From: Candidatus Eiseniibacteriota bacterium
Lineage (GTDB): Bacteria; Eisenbacteria; RBG-16-71-46
Direction of reading: 5' to 3'
Length of the DNA: 24,008 nucleotides
Assembly: GCA_005893365.1 (NCBI GenBank)
Contig: VBPB01000059.1
Coordinates: 1 to 24,008 of the forward strand
Part shown: in pieces, positions 1 through 7,281 of the stretch
Layout of the letters: each line of letters starts with the position of its first letter
How positions within the stretch are numbered: the first letter of the stretch is position 1
Notes under the pieces: model-generated
Databases searched by the model: none
What the model saw: the letters and a program-made list of their open reading frames with translations, nothing else
Told to the model about the DNA's origin: nothing
Program-made: the position numbers and the translations under genes

Positions 1-59
1 GATAGAATCCCCCGTCGCTTCCGCACCATGCGTCGACGAACTGTGTCCCGGGGTCCCGA

Positions 60-1880
60 ATGCTCAAGTACCTGCGAGTGGGCAACAAGCGCATCAAGGT
101 GTTGTGGTGGACGCTCATCATCGTGACCGTCGTCACCTTCGTCGGCGGCTTCGTCTTCCTGCTCGGCGCCGGCCTCAACTCCTCCACCAACGCGAGGAGC
201 CGCGGCGACGTGGGCACCGTCGACGGCGCGGGCATCTCGCGCGTCGAATACGCCAACGCCCTCAACGACCAGACCGTGGCCTTCCAGCGCCAGAGCGGCT
301 CCGATCCCTCCTCGGAGGAGCAGCGCGACCTCGGGACGCAGGCCTGGCGGATGCTCGTCACCCAAAAGCTGGTGGGCGCCCGGGCCAAGGCCCTCGGGCT
401 CAAGGCCTACGACCGCGAGGTCGTGCTGGCGCTGCAGAGCAATCCCCCGGCCGCGCTCGCGGACGCCCCGGCGTTCAAGACCGACGGGAAGTTCGACCCC
501 AACAAGTACGTGGCGGCGCTGCGCGACCCCAAGAACAACTGGGCGCCCTTCGAGGAGATGACGCGCCAGCAGCTGCCGGTGCGCAAACTCCAAGAAAGGC
601 TGGTCGCCTCGCTCAAGCTCTCCGAGCCCGAGCTGCGCGCCGCCTACCGCGACCGGTTCGAGAAGGTCGGCATCACGGTGGTCCAGGTACCGCCGGCCGG
701 GCAGCAGGCGCCCGCGCCCTCGGACGCGGACCTCGAGCGCCTCTATCAGCGCTACAAGGGCCGGTTCGCCTCGGGCCCGCGCACCCAGCTCGAGGTGCTG
801 CAGATCCCGATCAAGTTCAAGCCGGAGGAGATCCGCTCCGCCCAGGAGCAGGCGCAGGGCCTGGCCGACCGCGCGCGGCGCGGCGAGGACTTCGCCGGGC
901 TGGCGCGGGACTACTCCGAGGGCCCGGGGGCGGCCAAGGGCGGCGAGATCAACCGCGTCTTCCAGCCCCACGAGTTCGGTCAGGCGCTCGAGGCGAAGAT
1001 GGCGGCCCTCCCCAAGGGGGGCATCAGCGACCCGTTCCCGGACGGCCCCTACTGGGTGGTCCTCAAGGTGCTCGACCGCATCCCCGACCCGGTCTCCTCC
1101 CTCCCCAACATGCGGGTGGCGCAGATCGCCATCCGGGTCCGCCCGGGCGAGAGCTCGCTGCGCGACCAGACCGACGCCGCCAAGAAGATCCGGGATCGCG
1201 CCGTGCACATCGGGTTGGGCAAGGCGGCGGCCGAGAACGGTTTCTCCACCTCCAAGACCGGGTTCTATGACTACAGTGCCGCCCCCCCCGAGCTGCAGAG
1301 CGCCGCCGCGGCCGCGGACTGGGGCCTGAGCGCCAAGGTCGGTGCGGTCAGCGACGTGGTGCCGAGCTCGGACGCGCTCACCATCGTCCAGGTGGCCGCC
1401 CAGCGCCCGTCCGGCGCCCCGCCCAAGGAGGAGATCGCCGAGCCGCTGCGCCAGCTGGCGCAGGTGGAGGCCCGCGTCACCATGGCCAAGCCGGTGGCGG
1501 CCAAGGTGGCCGAGGGTCTGCAGCAGGGCCTCCCGCTCGAGGGGGCCGCCAAGGCCGCGGGGCTCACGCCCTTCACGGTGGAGTCGATGAGCCGGGCCCA
1601 GCCCGACGCGCGCTTCGGCACGGTGCCCGAGGTGGTGGGTGCGGCCTTCGGCACGCCAGTGGGTCGCACCATCGGACCGCTCGAGACGCTGGGCGGCTGG
1701 TACTTCGTGCGGGTCAACCAGCACGCGCCGGCCGACTCGGCCGCGTTCGACCAGCTCAAGGCCCAGATCACCCAAGAGATCATCACCAAGCGCCAGCAGG
1801 CGTTCTTCGCCGCCTGGGTGGCGGGACTGCGCGCCAAGGCGGTCGTCAAGGATTTCCGCGCCGACGCCCAGCAGCAGTAA
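60..1880 (+). CDS. Membrane-anchored PpiD/SurA-type peptidyl-prolyl cis-trans isomerase
   Basis: The product is 606 residues, close to the length of E. coli PpiD (about 620). A short basic N-terminus (residues 1-14) precedes one transmembrane segment at about 15-38, so the rest should face the periplasm. Residues about 45-220 look like a SurA_N/PpiD chaperone region. Residues about 240-340 look like a parvulin (rotamase) domain, with ARDYSEGPGAAKGGEI near 283 matching the conserved SxxPSAxxGGxLG region of the family. A second, degenerate parvulin-like segment may lie at about 350-460. The family helps fold proteins emerging from the Sec translocon. The ATG at 60 places the membrane anchor right at the N-terminus; the upstream ATG at 28 is out of frame. 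It converges with tatA, with only 12 bp between the two stops. Exact subclass (PpiD or another SurA_N protein) is inferred. Confidence 0.88.
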   Translation: MLKYLRVGNKRIKVLWWTLIIVTVVTFVGGFVFLLGAGLNSSTNARSRGDVGTVDGAGISRVEYANALNDQTVAFQRQSGSDPSSEEQRDLGTQAWRMLVTQKLVGARAKALGLKAYDREVVLALQSNPPAALADAPAFKTDGKFDPNKYVAALRDPKNNWAPFEEMTRQQLPVRKLQERLVASLKLSEPELRAAYRDRFEKVGITVVQVPPAGQQAPAPSDADLERLYQRYKGRFASGPRTQLEVLQIPIKFKPEEIRSAQEQAQGLADRARRGEDFAGLARDYSEGPGAAKGGEINRVFQPHEFGQALEAKMAALPKGGISDPFPDGPYWVVLKVLDRIPDPVSSLPNMRVAQIAIRVRPGESSLRDQTDAAKKIRDRAVHIGLGKAAAENGFSTSKTGFYDYSAAPPELQSAAAAADWGLSAKVGAVSDVVPSSDALTIVQVAAQRPSGAPPKEEIAEPLRQLAQVEARVTMAKPVAAKVAEGLQQGLPLEGAAKAAGLTPFTVESMSRAQPDARFGTVPEVVGAAFGTPVGRTIGPLETLGGWYFVRVNQHAPADSAAFDQLKAQITQEIITKRQQAFFAAWVAGLRAKAVVKDFRADAQQQ

Positions 1881-1892
1881 CTCGGAGCGAGC

Positions 1893-2117
1893 CTAGCTCG
1901 TGCCGGTGCCGCTCCCGCTGGTCGGGCCAGGCTTGTCCGACTTCTCGGCCGGCGGGTCCTCGCGATTCACCTCGTCGGTGATCTCGCGCTGCGCCTTCCG
2001 GAACTCCCGCAAGGCCTGGCCGAGCCCGCGCGCCATCTTGGGGATCTGGCTGGGTCCGAAGATGAGCAGGACGATCAGGAAGATCAGGCCGATCTCTGCA
2101 CCACCGAGTCCGAACAC
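1893..2117 (-). CDS. tatA: Sec-independent protein translocase subunit TatA/E
   Basis: This 74-residue protein has the TatA plan: a very short N-terminus, one transmembrane helix at about 5-20, the hinge FGPSQIPK at 20-27, an amphipathic helix with ARGLGQALREFRKA at about 29-42, and a polar disordered tail. TatA oligomers form the conduit for folded twin-arginine substrates. The GTG at 2117 is chosen as start because an AGGAG lies 8 nt upstream and the hydrophobic helix begins only a few residues later. No tatC is visible here. It is the last gene of the minus-strand operon, 21 bp after the LytR_C gene. TatB is an alternative, but the length and the ARGLG helix favour TatA. Confidence 0.9.
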   Translation of the reverse strand: MFGLGGAEIGLIFLIVLLIFGPSQIPKMARGLGQALREFRKAQREITDEVNREDPPAEKSDKPGPTSGSGTGTS

Positions 2118-2125
2118 GAGCGTCT

Positions 2126-2130
2126 CTCCT
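2126..2130 (-). promoter_or_regulatory. Shine-Dalgarno site of tatA
   Basis: AGGAG on the minus strand lies 8 nt before the GTG at 2117, and a second GGAG follows immediately upstream. It supports the non-ATG start of tatA. Confidence 0.6.
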
Positions 2131-2138
2131 CTCCTGGG

Positions 2139-2585
2139 TCAATCGTCCAGGTGGAGCCGGCTGCGATCGCTGCCGAGCACCACCGTGACGTCCGCGACAT
2201 CCGAGTTCCACGCCTGCCGGATCACCGGCGGGCCCCCGAGATAGTGGGCCACCGCCCGGGCCGAGACCGGATCGCCGCGCCGCGCCACCACCATGGTGGC
2301 GAAGTAGTCATCGCGGTCGGCGTTGCGCACCTCGACCACCTGGAATCCCCCCTGCCTCAGGAACGACGCCACCCGCGATCCGATGCCGCCCTCCCCGGAG
2401 CCGTTCAGCACCTGCACGCGGATCACCCGCCGCGCCGGGGTCCCGACCATCGTCATCCGGCTCGCCGGCCCGGTCTTCGGCCAGAAGGCCGCGTAGGCCC
2501 ACGAGACCACCAGCGCGGCCACCAGCAGCGCCAGACCCGCGAGGGCGATGCGCCCCGCCACCCCGCCCTTAGCGCGACGCGCCAC
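2139..2585 (-). CDS. Single-pass membrane protein with LytR C-terminal (LytR_C) domain
   Basis: The product is 148 residues. A basic N-terminus is followed by a transmembrane helix at about 11-34. An extracytoplasmic LytR_C domain follows, recognisable from VQVLNGSGEGGIGSRVASFL at 57-76 and the following GGFQVVEV. In LytR-CpsA-Psr proteins this domain is an accessory module; here it stands alone without the catalytic LCP domain. Its biochemical role is not established, though a link to the envelope is likely. The start is a GTG at 2585 with a GGAG about 9 nt upstream, overlapping the end of the HIT gene by 17 bp, so translation is probably coupled. Domain assignment is good; function is open. 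Confidence 0.78.
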   Translation of the reverse strand: MARRAKGGVAGRIALAGLALLVAALVVSWAYAAFWPKTGPASRMTMVGTPARRVIRVQVLNGSGEGGIGSRVASFLRQGGFQVVEVRNADRDDYFATMVVARRGDPVSARAVAHYLGGPPVIRQAWNSDVADVTVVLGSDRSRLHLDD

Positions 2586-3138
2586 GGTCCGTGCTCCGCG
2601 CGAGCCCCTGGATCGCCCGACGCAGCCGGGACCAGGTGCGCGTCAACGACTCGGGCAGCACCTTGGTCTCGCCCACCACCGGCATGAAGTTCGTGTCCCC
2701 GTCCCAGCGCGGCACGAGGTGCAGGTGCAGATGCCCCGGGAAGCCGGCCCCCGCGACCCGTCCCACGTTGGCGCCATAGTTGATGCCGTGCGGCCGGTAC
2801 TCGGCGGCGAGCGCCCGCTCGGCGAGCGCCGTCAGATCGATCACGTCGGTCCGCTCGTCGGCGGTCAACTGGTCGAAGCGCGCCGCGTGCCGCCGCACCG
2901 CCACCATCAGATGCCCGGGATTGTACGGGAAGCGGTTCAACATCAGGAAGGCCCGTGGTCGCCGGGCCAGCACCAGCGCGGGCCGGTCGGCGCGCGTCCG
3001 GGCGGTCCGGCAGAACAGGCAGCCCGGCGGGGTCCCCGCCCCACCCACGTAGGTCATGCGCCACGGCGCCCACAGACGCGCCACCCCTCGGCGCACCACC
3101 GGGGCCGGTCGCGCGACGCCCCCGCCGCGGCGCGCCAT
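2569..3138 (-). CDS. HIT-family hydrolase/phosphorylase (diadenosine polyphosphate type)
   Basis: The product is 189 residues from the ATG at 3138. The histidine triad HLHLHLV is at 136-142; its central His forms the nucleotidyl intermediate in this superfamily. PPGCLFC near 37-43 resembles the zinc-binding Cys pair of bacterial HIT proteins. LWAPWRM at 22-28 and WDGDTNFMPV at 145-154 are typical of the actinobacterial Ap4A phosphorylase-like branch. The likely substrate is Ap4A or an adenylated nucleotide, which is inferred. Start choice is uncertain: family members often begin a few residues before LWAPWRM, and GTG codons at residues 14, 15 and 19 are possible starts. The ATG used here lies one base after the stop of the GlmU-like gene (TAG-C-ATG), which supports coupling. 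Confidence 0.88.
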   Translation of the reverse strand: MARRGGGVARPAPVVRRGVARLWAPWRMTYVGGAGTPPGCLFCRTARTRADRPALVLARRPRAFLMLNRFPYNPGHLMVAVRRHAARFDQLTADERTDVIDLTALAERALAAEYRPHGINYGANVGRVAGAGFPGHLHLHLVPRWDGDTNFMPVVGETKVLPESLTRTWSRLRRAIQGLARSTDRGASR

Positions 3139-3139
3139 G

Positions 3140-3970
3140 CTACGCACCACTTGGCGCACCACCCGGCGCACCACCCGGCGCACCACTCGGCGCACCACCC
3201 GCGTCGGGCGGGAGCGGCGGGTCGAGCGCGGCATGGATGCGCTCGGCCTCGGCCAGCTGCTCGGGGGTGTTGATGCCCAGCAGCTCGCGATGGTCCTCGG
3301 CGCACAGCACCGCCGCCTTGTGGCCGGCGCGCTGGAGCAGCGTGACCGTGTCGGTCAGGTAGTACTCCCCCTGCGCGTTGTTGGTGGTTAGTCCCGCCAG
3401 CACCGCCTCGAGCGCGGGATACTGGAAGGCGTAGATCCCCGAGTTGATCTCGTCGAGCGCCTTCTGCTGCGGGGTGGCCTCGCGGTCCTCGACGATCGCG
3501 GCGATCCCGCCCTCCAAGTCGCGCACGATCCGGCCGTAGCCCTTGGGATCGGGGAGGCGGGTCGAGAGCACCGTGACCGCGGCCCCGCTGGCGGCGTGGT
3601 GCTCGAGCAGGTGGTGGAGGGTCCCGGCGCGCAGCAGCGGCGTGTCGCCGCACACCACCAGCAGCGTGCCCTCGAAGTCCTCGAGTGCGGGACCCGCCAT
3701 GAGCACCGCGTGCCCGGTGCCCCGCTGCTCGGCCTGCACCACCCATTCGACCTCGGCGTCGGGGAAGGCGGCCCGCACGCGCTCACGCTGGTGGCCGATG
3801 ACGACCAGCACCCGCCCCACGCCCAGCACCTCGAGGCAACCCAGCACGTGCCCGAGCAGGGGCAGCCCCGCCATCGGGTGCAGCACCTTGGCCAGGTCGC
3901 TGTTCATGCGCGTGCCCTGTCCCGCGGCGAGGACGAGGGCGACGGTCTGGGCGTGGTGGTAGCGGGTCAT
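3140..3970 (-). CDS. GlmU-like N-acetylglucosamine-1-phosphate uridylyltransferase, N-terminal domain only
   Basis: The product is 276 residues. The nucleotidyltransferase signature LAAGQGTRM is at 14-22, with Lys28 in the KVLHPMAG that follows. QAEQRGTGHA, CGDTPLL, GYGRIVRD, EINSGIY and NNAQGEYYLTD follow in the order seen in GlmU, which makes UDP-GlcNAc for peptidoglycan and LPS. E. coli GlmU is about 456 residues and continues into a left-handed beta-helix acetyltransferase; that half is absent here. Instead the protein ends in a Gly-Ala-Pro tail (about 257-276) encoded by a 12-bp tandem repeat. The acetyltransferase step must be supplied elsewhere, or the enzyme serves another sugar nucleotide. 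It lies 49 bp after panC, a larger gap than its neighbours. A related NDP-sugar pyrophosphorylase is the main alternative. Confidence 0.85.
   Translation of the reverse strand: MTRYHHAQTVALVLAAGQGTRMNSDLAKVLHPMAGLPLLGHVLGCLEVLGVGRVLVVIGHQRERVRAAFPDAEVEWVVQAEQRGTGHAVLMAGPALEDFEGTLLVVCGDTPLLRAGTLHHLLEHHAASGAAVTVLSTRLPDPKGYGRIVRDLEGGIAAIVEDREATPQQKALDEINSGIYAFQYPALEAVLAGLTTNNAQGEYYLTDTVTLLQRAGHKAAVLCAEDHRELLGINTPEQLAEAERIHAALDPPLPPDAGGAPSGAPGGAPGGAPSGA
3142..3201. repeat. 12-bp tandem repeat, five units, in the 3' end of the GlmU-like gene
   Basis: Five consecutive 12-bp units fit the consensus GCGCACCACCCG on the plus strand, starting at 3142, 3154, 3166, 3178 and 3190. Two units match the consensus exactly, two differ at one or two bases near their 3' part, and the outermost one is more degenerate. 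On the minus strand each unit adds Gly-Ala-Pro-Gly or Gly-Ala-Pro-Ser to the protein. One further related copy lies at 3091-3102 inside the HIT gene. The unit is a multiple of three, so copy-number changes would keep the frame. Confidence 0.85.
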
Positions 3971-4019
3971 CGCTCGCCCCCCGCGCGGGACCCGGGCCGC
4001 CGCGGCCGCGTGCCGCGGC

Positions 4020-4865
4020 TCATCGCCCGTTCCACTCGAGGTTGTCGATGAGGCGGGCGCGCCCCAGGCGCGCGGCCACCGCCAGCAGCGCCGGCCCGCG
4101 CACGCGCGCCAGCGGCTGCAGGTCGCGGTCCACCACCGCCACGTAGTCCTCCCGCACCCGCGGGTACTCGCGCCACACGCGCCGTACCACCGCCTTGAGG
4201 CGCGCCGCCGAGCGCTCGCCGGCCCGGAGCCGGGCGCGTGCCGCCTCGAGCCCCCGCCACAGAGCCACCGCCTGCCGGCGCTCCTCGCGGCTCAGGTAGG
4301 CGTTGCGCGACGAGAGCGCCAGGCCGTCGCGCTCGCGCACGGTGGGCGCGCGCCGGACCCGCACCGGCACGTCCAGGTCCTGGACCATGCGCTCGATGAT
4401 CCGCGCCTGCTGCGCGTCCTTCTGCCCCAGCCACAGCGCGTCGGGGCCCACCACCTGGAGCAGCTTGAGCACCACCGTCGCCACGCCCGCGAAGTGCCCG
4501 GGACGCGACGCCCCCTCGAGCACGTCGCCCAGGCCCTCCACCTTGACGCGGGTGCGGTGGCCGGCGGGATAGAACTCGGCCGCCCGCGGCTCCCACAGCA
4601 GATCCACGGAGGCGGCGCGCAGCAACCGGCGGTCGCGCTGGGCCGGCCGCGGGTAGCGGCGGTAGTCCTCGTGCGGGGCGAACTGGAGCGGGTTCACGAA
4701 CACGCTCGCCACCACCCGGTCGGCGTGCCGGGCGGCGCGCTCGACCAGGCTCAGGTGCCCGGCGTGGATGGCGCCCATGGTCGGCACGAACCCGACGGTG
4801 AGCCCGCGGCGCCGCCAGCCCGCGACCACGCGCCGCACGGTGGACGCGCGGTGCGTCCGGAGCAT
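4020..4865 (-). CDS. panC: Pantothenate synthetase (pantoate--beta-alanine ligase)
   Basis: The product is 281 residues, the usual PanC length. PanC joins pantoate and beta-alanine with ATP through a pantoyl-adenylate. PTMGAIHAGH at 28-37 supplies the HxGH-type ATP site (His34, His37). SRPGHFAGVATVV at 120-132, LGQKDAQQ at 146-153 and RERDGLALSSRN at 177-188 are the pantoate- and ATP-binding motifs and the KMSKS-equivalent region. The ATG at 4865 overlaps the panB stop by one base (TGATG), which favours it over the in-frame TTG one codon upstream. Its position after panB reflects consecutive pathway steps. Confidence 0.96.
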   Translation of the reverse strand: MLRTHRASTVRRVVAGWRRRGLTVGFVPTMGAIHAGHLSLVERAARHADRVVASVFVNPLQFAPHEDYRRYPRPAQRDRRLLRAASVDLLWEPRAAEFYPAGHRTRVKVEGLGDVLEGASRPGHFAGVATVVLKLLQVVGPDALWLGQKDAQQARIIERMVQDLDVPVRVRRAPTVRERDGLALSSRNAYLSREERRQAVALWRGLEAARARLRAGERSAARLKAVVRRVWREYPRVREDYVAVVDRDLQPLARVRGPALLAVAARLGRARLIDNLEWNGR

Positions 4866-5734
4866 CAATAGGACTCCGCGTCGCTCGGGAAGCGACGCGC
4901 CTTCACGTCCGCGACGAAGCGGGTGAACGCCTCCCCCATCGCCCCGCCCAGGTCGGCGTAGCGCCTCACGAACTTCGGCTGGTGGCCGAGGAAGAGCCCG
5001 AGCAGGTCGTGGGTGACCAGCACCTGGCCGTCGCAGCCCACCCCCGCGCCGATGCCGATGGTCGGGATGCCCAGCTCGCGGCTCACCTGGACGCCGAGGC
5101 GGGCCGGGATGCCCTCGAGCACCAGCGAGAAGCAGCCGGCCTGCTCCAGGAGGTGCGCCTCGCGCAGCAGCCGCTCCTGGTCGGCCTCGCCGCGCGCCTG
5201 CACCTTGTAGCCGCCGAACGCCAGGACCGACTGCGGGGTGAGCCCGAGGTGGCCCATCACCGGGATGCCGGCCTCCACCATGCGCCGCACCGCGGCCGCG
5301 ACGCGCTCGCCCCCCTCCAGCTTGACCGCGTCGGCGCCGCCCTCCTTCACCAGCCGCCCGGCGTTGAGCAGCGCCTGCTCGTCGCTCACCTGATAGGACA
5401 TGAACGGCATGTCGGCGACCACCAGGGCCGCCGGCTTGGCGCGCACCACCGCGCGGGTGTGGTGCAGGATGTCCTCCACCGTCACCGGCAGCGTGCTCTC
5501 GTAGCCGAGCACCACCGTGCCCAGGCTGTCGCCGACCAGCAGGATCTCGACGCCGGACTGGTCGGCGATGCGGGCGGTGGGGAAGTCGTAGGCGGTGAGC
5601 ACCACGATCGGATCGCCGCGCCGCTTCATCTCGATGATGCGCGGCGCGGTGAGGCGGGGCCGTGCCCCGCCCTCCCCGGGAACGCCCGCGGCCCGGCGCG
5701 GCGTGGGACCGCCGGCGGGGTGCTCGTCGCTCAT
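4865..5734 (-). CDS. panB: 3-methyl-2-oxobutanoate hydroxymethyltransferase (ketopantoate hydroxymethyltransferase)
   Basis: The product is 289 residues. PanB transfers a hydroxymethyl group from 5,10-methylene-tetrahydrofolate to alpha-ketoisovalerate, giving ketopantoate. The TIM-barrel motifs are intact: LTAYDFPTARIAD at 46-58, LVGDSLGTV at 66-74, ADMPFMSYQ at 107-115 (metal-binding Asp108), GGADAVKLEGG at 132-142, GHLGLTPQS at 161-169 and LVLEGIP with the catalytic Glu207. About 28 extra residues, rich in Pro, Gly and Arg, precede the core; the family is usually about 264 residues. The ATG at 5734 overlaps the upstream kinase stop (ATGA). Gene order ties the folate supply (folB, folK) to a folate-consuming step. 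Confidence 0.96.
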   Translation of the reverse strand: MSDEHPAGGPTPRRAAGVPGEGGARPRLTAPRIIEMKRRGDPIVVLTAYDFPTARIADQSGVEILLVGDSLGTVVLGYESTLPVTVEDILHHTRAVVRAKPAALVVADMPFMSYQVSDEQALLNAGRLVKEGGADAVKLEGGERVAAAVRRMVEAGIPVMGHLGLTPQSVLAFGGYKVQARGEADQERLLREAHLLEQAGCFSLVLEGIPARLGVQVSRELGIPTIGIGAGVGCDGQVLVTHDLLGLFLGHQPKFVRRYADLGGAMGEAFTRFVADVKARRFPSDAESY

Positions 5735-6351
5735 GTCGCCTGTCCCTTCTCCAACGGCGCGTAGTACACGGTCCCCCCGCGATGCGTCCGGATGCGCTTG
5801 AGCAGGTCCTGGAAGTCGTCCGGGTCGTGCGGGGCCTCCACGTAGTGGAAGAAGAAGTGATTGTACGCCTCGTTGAGCGCCGAGATGTAGGCGCGATCCA
5901 TGTCCTTCTCGTACGGCCGCCCGCGCTTGGCGATCCGCTCCATGAGCGTCTCGGTGCTGGCCTGGAGATAGACCACCGCGTCGGGCTTGACCACCTCCAG
6001 CTCGAGCCAGCCCACCACCTTCTCGTAGAGCGCCAGCTCCCGTTCCGACAGGTTGAGACCCGCGAAGATGCGATCCTTCTGGAACAGGTAGTCGGAGACC
6101 GTGCGCTCGCTGAACAGGTCGAGCTGGCGCAGGGCGCGCTGCTGCTGGTAGCGGCTGAACAGGAAGTGCATCTGGGTCTGGAACGCGTAGTGCTCGCGGT
6201 CCCGGTAGAAGTCCTTGAGGAACGGGTTCTCCTCGACCTCCTCGAGCACCAGCTTGCCCTGCAGGTGCTCGGAGAGCAGCCGCGCCAGGCTGGTCTTGCC
6301 GGCCCCGATCACCCCCTCGACGACGATGTAGCGGTTGTCCGACATCCTCAT
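5731..6351 (-). CDS. Deoxynucleoside kinase (deoxyguanosine/deoxyadenosine kinase family)
   Basis: The product is 206 residues. The Walker A loop GVIGAGKTS is at 13-21. SERTVSDYLFQKDRIFA at 81-97 holds the ERS-type motif of the dNK family. The Arg-rich lid RIAKRGRPYEKD is at 139-150, and the family's EAYNHFF helix follows. It would phosphorylate a purine deoxynucleoside for salvage. The deoxyguanosine- and deoxyadenosine-kinase subgroups cannot be separated from sequence alone. The ATG at 6351 shares a base with the folK stop (TGATG); a second in-frame ATG two codons later is also possible. Its place between folK and panB looks like operon packing, not a pathway link. Confidence 0.9.
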   Translation of the reverse strand: MRMSDNRYIVVEGVIGAGKTSLARLLSEHLQGKLVLEEVEENPFLKDFYRDREHYAFQTQMHFLFSRYQQQRALRQLDLFSERTVSDYLFQKDRIFAGLNLSERELALYEKVVGWLELEVVKPDAVVYLQASTETLMERIAKRGRPYEKDMDRAYISALNEAYNHFFFHYVEAPHDPDDFQDLLKRIRTHRGGTVYYAPLEKGQAT

Positions 6352-6845
6352 CAATTCCAGAGCCGGGTGCCGCGCTTGACCGGCGGCCGGGTCTTGAGCC
6401 ACGCGAGGTGGTTGAGCAGCGTCTCCCCGGTCACCGGATGCACCAGCATCGGATCGAGCTCGACCAGCGGCACCAGCACGAACGAGCGGCGTACCAGCTC
6501 AGGGTGCGGGACCTGGAGGTCCTCCTCCTCCACCACCAGGCTGCCGTAGAGCAGCAGGTCCAGGTCGATGGTGCGCGGCCCCCAGCGCTGCGTGCGCTGC
6601 CGGCCCAGCCGGCGTTCGATCAGGAGCAGGTTCCAGAGCAGCTGGCGGGCGGTGAGCTCGGTCTCCAGCTCGGCCACGGCGTTCAGGAAGTTGGGCTGCT
6701 CGACGTCCCCGACCGGCTCGGAGTCGTAGAGGGACGAGGCGCGGATGAGCCGGGTCGCCGGCAGGCGCGCCAGGTCGTCCAGCGCCATGCGGATCTGCGC
6801 CTCGCGCTCGCCCAGGTTGGAGCCCAGCCCGATGAAGGCTTTCAT
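6351..6845 (-). CDS. folK: 2-amino-4-hydroxy-6-hydroxymethyldihydropteridine pyrophosphokinase (HPPK)
   Basis: The product is 164 residues, standard for FolK. The enzyme transfers pyrophosphate from ATP to 6-hydroxymethyl-7,8-dihydropterin. MKAFIGLGSNLGERE forms the N-terminus. YDSEPVG and QPNFLNAV at about 40-57 bind the pterin. The family signature RWGPRTIDLDLLLY is at 87-100, with the two metal-binding Asp residues in DLDL. VPHP occurs at about 111-114. The ATG at 6845 overlaps the folB stop (ATGA), and the conserved fold starts at its second residue. It acts one step after FolB. Confidence 0.96.
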   Translation of the reverse strand: MKAFIGLGSNLGEREAQIRMALDDLARLPATRLIRASSLYDSEPVGDVEQPNFLNAVAELETELTARQLLWNLLLIERRLGRQRTQRWGPRTIDLDLLLYGSLVVEEEDLQVPHPELVRRSFVLVPLVELDPMLVHPVTGETLLNHLAWLKTRPPVKRGTRLWN

Positions 6846-7201
6846 GCCTGCCGCTCCCGGACCACCTCGATGACCGCCCGGCCCCCCGTGGTCCATCCCA
6901 GGTTCTGCTTGGCGATGCGCACCCGCACCCGCCGCACCGCGAACCGTTCCAGGATGGCCTCCGCCGTGGTGGCCGCCAGACGCTCCAGCAGGTGGAAGCT
7001 CTCGTGCTCCACGACCTCGCGCACCGTCTGATAGAGCCGGTCGTAGTCCACCGCGTCGCCCAGCCGGTCGCTCCGCTCGGCGCGGTCGTCGCTGGGCTCG
7101 AGCTCCAGATCGACCTCGAGCCGCTGGCCGGCCTCCTTCTCATAGGGGCGGGCGCCATGATGCCCGAACACCGAGAGACCCTCGAGACGGATGGTGGCCA
7201 A
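6842..7201 (-). CDS. folB: Dihydroneopterin aldolase
   Basis: The product is 119 residues, the usual FolB size. It cleaves 7,8-dihydroneopterin to 6-hydroxymethyl-7,8-dihydropterin and glycolaldehyde. FGHHGARPYEKEAGQ at 12-26 contains the substrate-contacting Glu. VDYDRLY at 51-57 and RVRIAKQN near 93-100, with the catalytic Lys98, are family hallmarks. The start is a TTG at 7201: a GGAGG sits 6 nt upstream, and the fold MATIRLEGL begins directly there. It is the first gene of the downstream operon, following an inverted repeat that may terminate the upstream transcript. Confidence 0.94.
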   Translation of the reverse strand: MATIRLEGLSVFGHHGARPYEKEAGQRLEVDLELEPSDDRAERSDRLGDAVDYDRLYQTVREVVEHESFHLLERLAATTAEAILERFAVRRVRVRIAKQNLGWTTGGRAVIEVVRERQA

Positions 7202-7207
7202 CGAGCG

Positions 7208-7212
7208 CCTCC
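7208..7212 (-). promoter_or_regulatory. Shine-Dalgarno site deciding the TTG start of folB
   Basis: GGAGG on the minus strand ends 6 nt before the TTG at 7201. No ATG or GTG lies in a position that would keep the conserved N-terminus of FolB, so this site decides the start. Confidence 0.7.
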
Positions 7213-7222
7213 GATGCGAAAC

Positions 7223-7251
7223 CGGCGGACGGCCGGGAAGGCCGACCGCCG
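7223..7251 (-). terminator. Strong inverted repeat between the dap/glycosyltransferase unit and folB
   Basis: The left arm 7223-7234 and right arm 7240-7251 pair over 12 bp with a single A-A mismatch and a GGGAA loop. It lies 31 bp after the stop of the membrane glycosyltransferase and 22 bp before folB. On the minus strand it is followed only by a short TTT, so it is a weak intrinsic terminator or an attenuating or processing hairpin. It suggests that 7282-12566 and 1893-7201 can be separate transcription units. Confidence 0.5.
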
Positions 7252-7281
7252 TCAGGGCAGTCCAGAGCGATGGGGCCGAGT

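Noticed and set aside
1888..1900. Small hairpin (CGAGC/GCTCG) between the ppiD-like gene and tatA
   Set aside because: The stem is only 5 bp with a 3-nt loop and no T-run, overlapping the tatA stop; too weak to call a terminator.
3139..3234. Arg/Val-rich N-terminal extension of the HIT protein
   Set aside because: It is the 12-bp repeat of the GlmU-like gene read in another frame. The HIT gene starts at 3138 or later.
6846..6896. N-terminal extension of folK into folB
   Set aside because: The conserved FolK N-terminus starts at the ATG 6845, which overlaps the folB stop.
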